Shown in pieces: positions 62,450 through 64,000 of a stretch of DNA of 64,000 bases (its first letter is position 1; each line of letters opens with the position of its first letter). The notes below the pieces were generated by a model. That model worked only from the letters and a program-made list of their open reading frames with translations, was not told the origin of the DNA and made no database searches. The position numbers were made by a program, and so were the translations under genes. Source of the DNA: Microbacterium sp. BH-3-3-3 (GTDB lineage: Bacteria > Actinomycetota > Actinomycetes > Actinomycetales > Microbacteriaceae); assembly GCF_001792815.1 (NCBI RefSeq), contig NZ_CP017674.1:2852001-2916000 (forward strand), in the 5' to 3' direction.

Positions 62450-63655
62450 ATGCGTACGGGATCCAACCTGCCCGCCGTGGGCGAGTACAACCAGACGCTG
62501 GTGCTCGACCTCATCCGCCGCTCGCCCGAGGGGCTCAGTCGCGTGGAGCTCTCGGCACGCACGGGGCTGAGCGCCCAGACGCTGAGCAACGTGACGCGCC
62601 GTCTCGCCGACGAGGGACTCATCGTCGAGGCCGGCAAGGTCATCTCGGGACCGGGAAAGCCCCGCACCCTGCTCAAGCTGCAGCCGCGCTCGCGTTTCGC
62701 GGTCGGGGTGCACCTCGACCCCGTCGTCGACACGATCGTGGTCGTCGACATGGCCGGCGAGGTGATCGCGCACGACGAGATCCCGCGTCTGCCGCACGCC
62801 GATGCCGCTGAGCTCGTGGAGGCCGTGGGCGCCGCCGTCGACGCCATCGTCGAGCGCGCCGGCATCCCGCGGGAACGCGTGCTCGGCGTCGGCGTCGCGG
62901 CCCCGGGCCCCTTCGACGCGCGCGGGGGCCGGCTGCTCGACCCGCCCCTGCTGCCGCAGTGGCACAACGTCCACGTCCGCGAGGATCTCGGGGCGGTGAC
63001 CGGGCTTCCCGTCGTCGTCGAGAAGGACGTCACCGCGGCCATGATCGGCGAGATGTGGTTCGACCGCTCCGACGTGCTGAGCGACGCGATGTTCCTGTAC
63101 TACGGCGCCGGAGTCGGCCTGGGCGTCGCCATCTCGGGCGCTCCGGTACGCGGACGCACCGGCAACGCCGGCGGCATCGCGCACGTGGTCGTCGATCCCG
63201 ACGGACCGCCCTGCGCGTGCGGGTCGCGCGGGTGCCTCGGGGTCTCGATCGAGCCGCGCGTGCTGTTGGCCGAGGCGGGCTACGACGCGGTCTCCGCCGA
63301 CGACACGCGCCCCGATCTCGACCGTCTCGTGCGCGAGGCACGCGATGGGCACGCTCCCGCCGTCGAGGTGCTGCAGCGCACGGGGGAGCGGATCGCGCGC
63401 GCGCTGGTCGTGACGAACAATCTGCTCGACGTCGACGAGGTGGTGCTGGGGGGTCCCGTCTGGGAGCGTCTGGCCGAGGTGCTGCACGACACGGTCGCCA
63501 CCCGCGTGGCGACCGACCCGGTGTCGACGTCGACGCGGGCGATCGTCGTCCGCGCCTCGAGCGTGGGCCTCGACGTCGCGGCCGTCGGCGCCGCCTGCCT
63601 CATGCTCGACGGGGCCTTCGCGGCTCGCCCGGCGCGCATGATGATCGCGATCTGA
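62450..63655 (+). CDS. ROK family transcriptional repressor (NagC/XylR type)
   Basis: A 401-residue regulator with N-terminal winged helix (VLDLIRRSPEGLSRVELSAR, TGLSAQTLSNVTRRLADEGL) and ROK domain with VVDPDGPPCACGSRGCLGVS (the CxCGxxGCxx zinc motif) and YGAGVGLGVAISGAPVRGRT. Binds a sugar or sugar phosphate, and likely controls the ABC operon that starts at 63793. Weak GGAGG upstream of the ATG. Confidence 0.92.
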   Translation: MRTGSNLPAVGEYNQTLVLDLIRRSPEGLSRVELSARTGLSAQTLSNVTRRLADEGLIVEAGKVISGPGKPRTLLKLQPRSRFAVGVHLDPVVDTIVVVDMAGEVIAHDEIPRLPHADAAELVEAVGAAVDAIVERAGIPRERVLGVGVAAPGPFDARGGRLLDPPLLPQWHNVHVREDLGAVTGLPVVVEKDVTAAMIGEMWFDRSDVLSDAMFLYYGAGVGLGVAISGAPVRGRTGNAGGIAHVVVDPDGPPCACGSRGCLGVSIEPRVLLAEAGYDAVSADDTRPDLDRLVREARDGHAPAVEVLQRTGERIARALVVTNNLLDVDEVVLGGPVWERLAEVLHDTVATRVATDPVSTSTRAIVVRASSVGLDVAAVGAACLMLDGAFAARPARMMIAI

Positions 63656-63719
63656 CCCGGAATCCCGCGGGTCATAGCGCGCCGTGTCCTGATCGTTACG
63701 TCACGGGTGGCCGCGCGAC

Positions 63720-63748
63720 TTGCCGAGTTAGTCCATTTGATTTATAAA
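63720..63748 (+). promoter_or_regulatory. Promoter of the sugar ABC operon
   Basis: TTGCCG-N17-TATAAA is a good housekeeping-sigma promoter, rare in clarity for this GC-rich DNA. The AT-rich stretch GTTAGTCCATTTGATTTAT overlaps it and is the most likely binding site of the ROK repressor encoded upstream. Confidence 0.6.
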
Positions 63749-63792
63749 AGGTTCTGGCGACGCGGTGTCTCCACCCGAGCAAGGGAGCTTCC

Positions 63793-64000
63793 ATGAAGAA
63801 ACTGACGATGGCGGGCGGTCTTCTGACCGCGACCGCCCTGACCGTGGCCTTGGCCGGCTGCTCCGGCGGCAGCAGCGACGCGGGCGACGCGAACACCATC
63901 CGCGTGGCGTACCAGACCACGGCGACCTTCAACTCGATGCAGACGTTGATGGAGAACGCCAAGACGCAGTACGAGGCCGCGCACGAGGGCATGACGGTCG
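63793..64000 (+). CDS. Sugar ABC transporter substrate-binding lipoprotein, N-terminal part (runs off the right edge)
   Basis: MKKLTMAGGLLTATALTVAL then lipobox LAGC and GGSSDAGDANTIRVAYQTTA: a lipoprotein signal followed by the start of a periplasmic-type extracellular solute-binding protein (group 1). AAGGGA precedes the ATG. Its place after a ROK repressor indicates a sugar substrate. Only 69 residues are in the window. Confidence 0.88.
   Translation, partial: MKKLTMAGGLLTATALTVALAGCSGGSSDAGDANTIRVAYQTTATFNSMQTLMENAKTQYEAAHEGMTV

Noticed and set aside
1..64000. CRISPR arrays, rRNA operons, prophage structural genes
   Set aside because: No regularly spaced repeats, no rRNA signatures and no phage structural or replication genes were found.

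Overview
This is high-GC actinobacterial chromosome, almost certainly from the family Microbacteriaceae and most like Microbacterium. The support is the very strong G/C preference at third codon positions, frequent GTG starts, many divergently transcribed single genes, the abundant heptamer GGATGCC/GGCATCC, terminators built from it, and the gene complement (CsoR, HspR/HrcA-type heat-shock operators, a MoxR-DUF58-transglutaminase operon, a type III PKS phenolic-lipid operon). No rRNA genes, CRISPR array, prophage or intact transposase gene is visible. One tRNA gene (Ser, anticodon GGA) is present.

Layout. 0-8 kb: the 5' part of cydA, a PadR regulator, a csoR-copZ copper operon with its operator, a FtsX/LolD-type ABC transporter divergent from a NarL-type two-component pair, a bifunctional-nuclease-fold protein and 6-phosphogluconate dehydrogenase. 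8-17 kb: RNase H, a Tat-exported TIM-barrel hydrolase, a luciferase-like monooxygenase, and a Ski2-like helicase gene carrying two in-frame palindromes. 17-34 kb: a stress-type neighbourhood with Dps, a GH15 glucoamylase/trehalase-like enzyme, a short-chain dehydrogenase, small acidic disordered proteins, a small hydrophobic protein, a PepSY protein, an aldo/keto reductase, an SRPBCC protein, a sulfide:quinone-reductase-like flavoprotein, and Hsp20 with adjacent HAIR and CIRCE operators. 34-38 kb: a UbiA prenyltransferase facing a translationally coupled operon of type III PKS, methyltransferase and FAD monooxygenase, resembling srsABC phenolic-lipid operons.

38.4-47.1 kb is an accessory island of about 8.7 kb that splits a secreted S15-type X-Pro dipeptidyl-peptidase gene. 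The 5' part of that gene is at 49.4-47.1 kb and its missing 3' end lies at 38.4-38.2 kb in perfect Ig-repeat register. The island holds two divergent OmpR-type two-component systems, a repetitive acidic secreted protein, a DedA protein, two tandem COG4705-like membrane proteins, a VOC protein and a decayed MmyB-type regulator. No complete recombinase gene was seen in it.

49-64 kb: a GT4 glycosyltransferase, MarR, AraC and MerR regulators, a SulP transporter with STAS domain, a GNAT enzyme, tRNA-Ser(GGA), the moxR-DUF58-transglutaminase operon, a ROK kinase, a ROK repressor, and the start of a sugar-ABC binding lipoprotein.

The most unusual signals are (1) the island inside the peptidase gene, (2) a family of about 60-85 bp palindromic elements (GTYGAGTGTCC arms) in three places, one forming the N-terminus of the PepSY protein, with covariation in the arms, (3) two further palindromes embedded in frame in the helicase gene, (4) a recurring TGTCAAG motif, in two cases followed 16 bases later by CGTC, upstream of small hydrophilic-protein genes, and (5) a marked excess of GGATGCC over GGACGCC. 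All counts are by eye.
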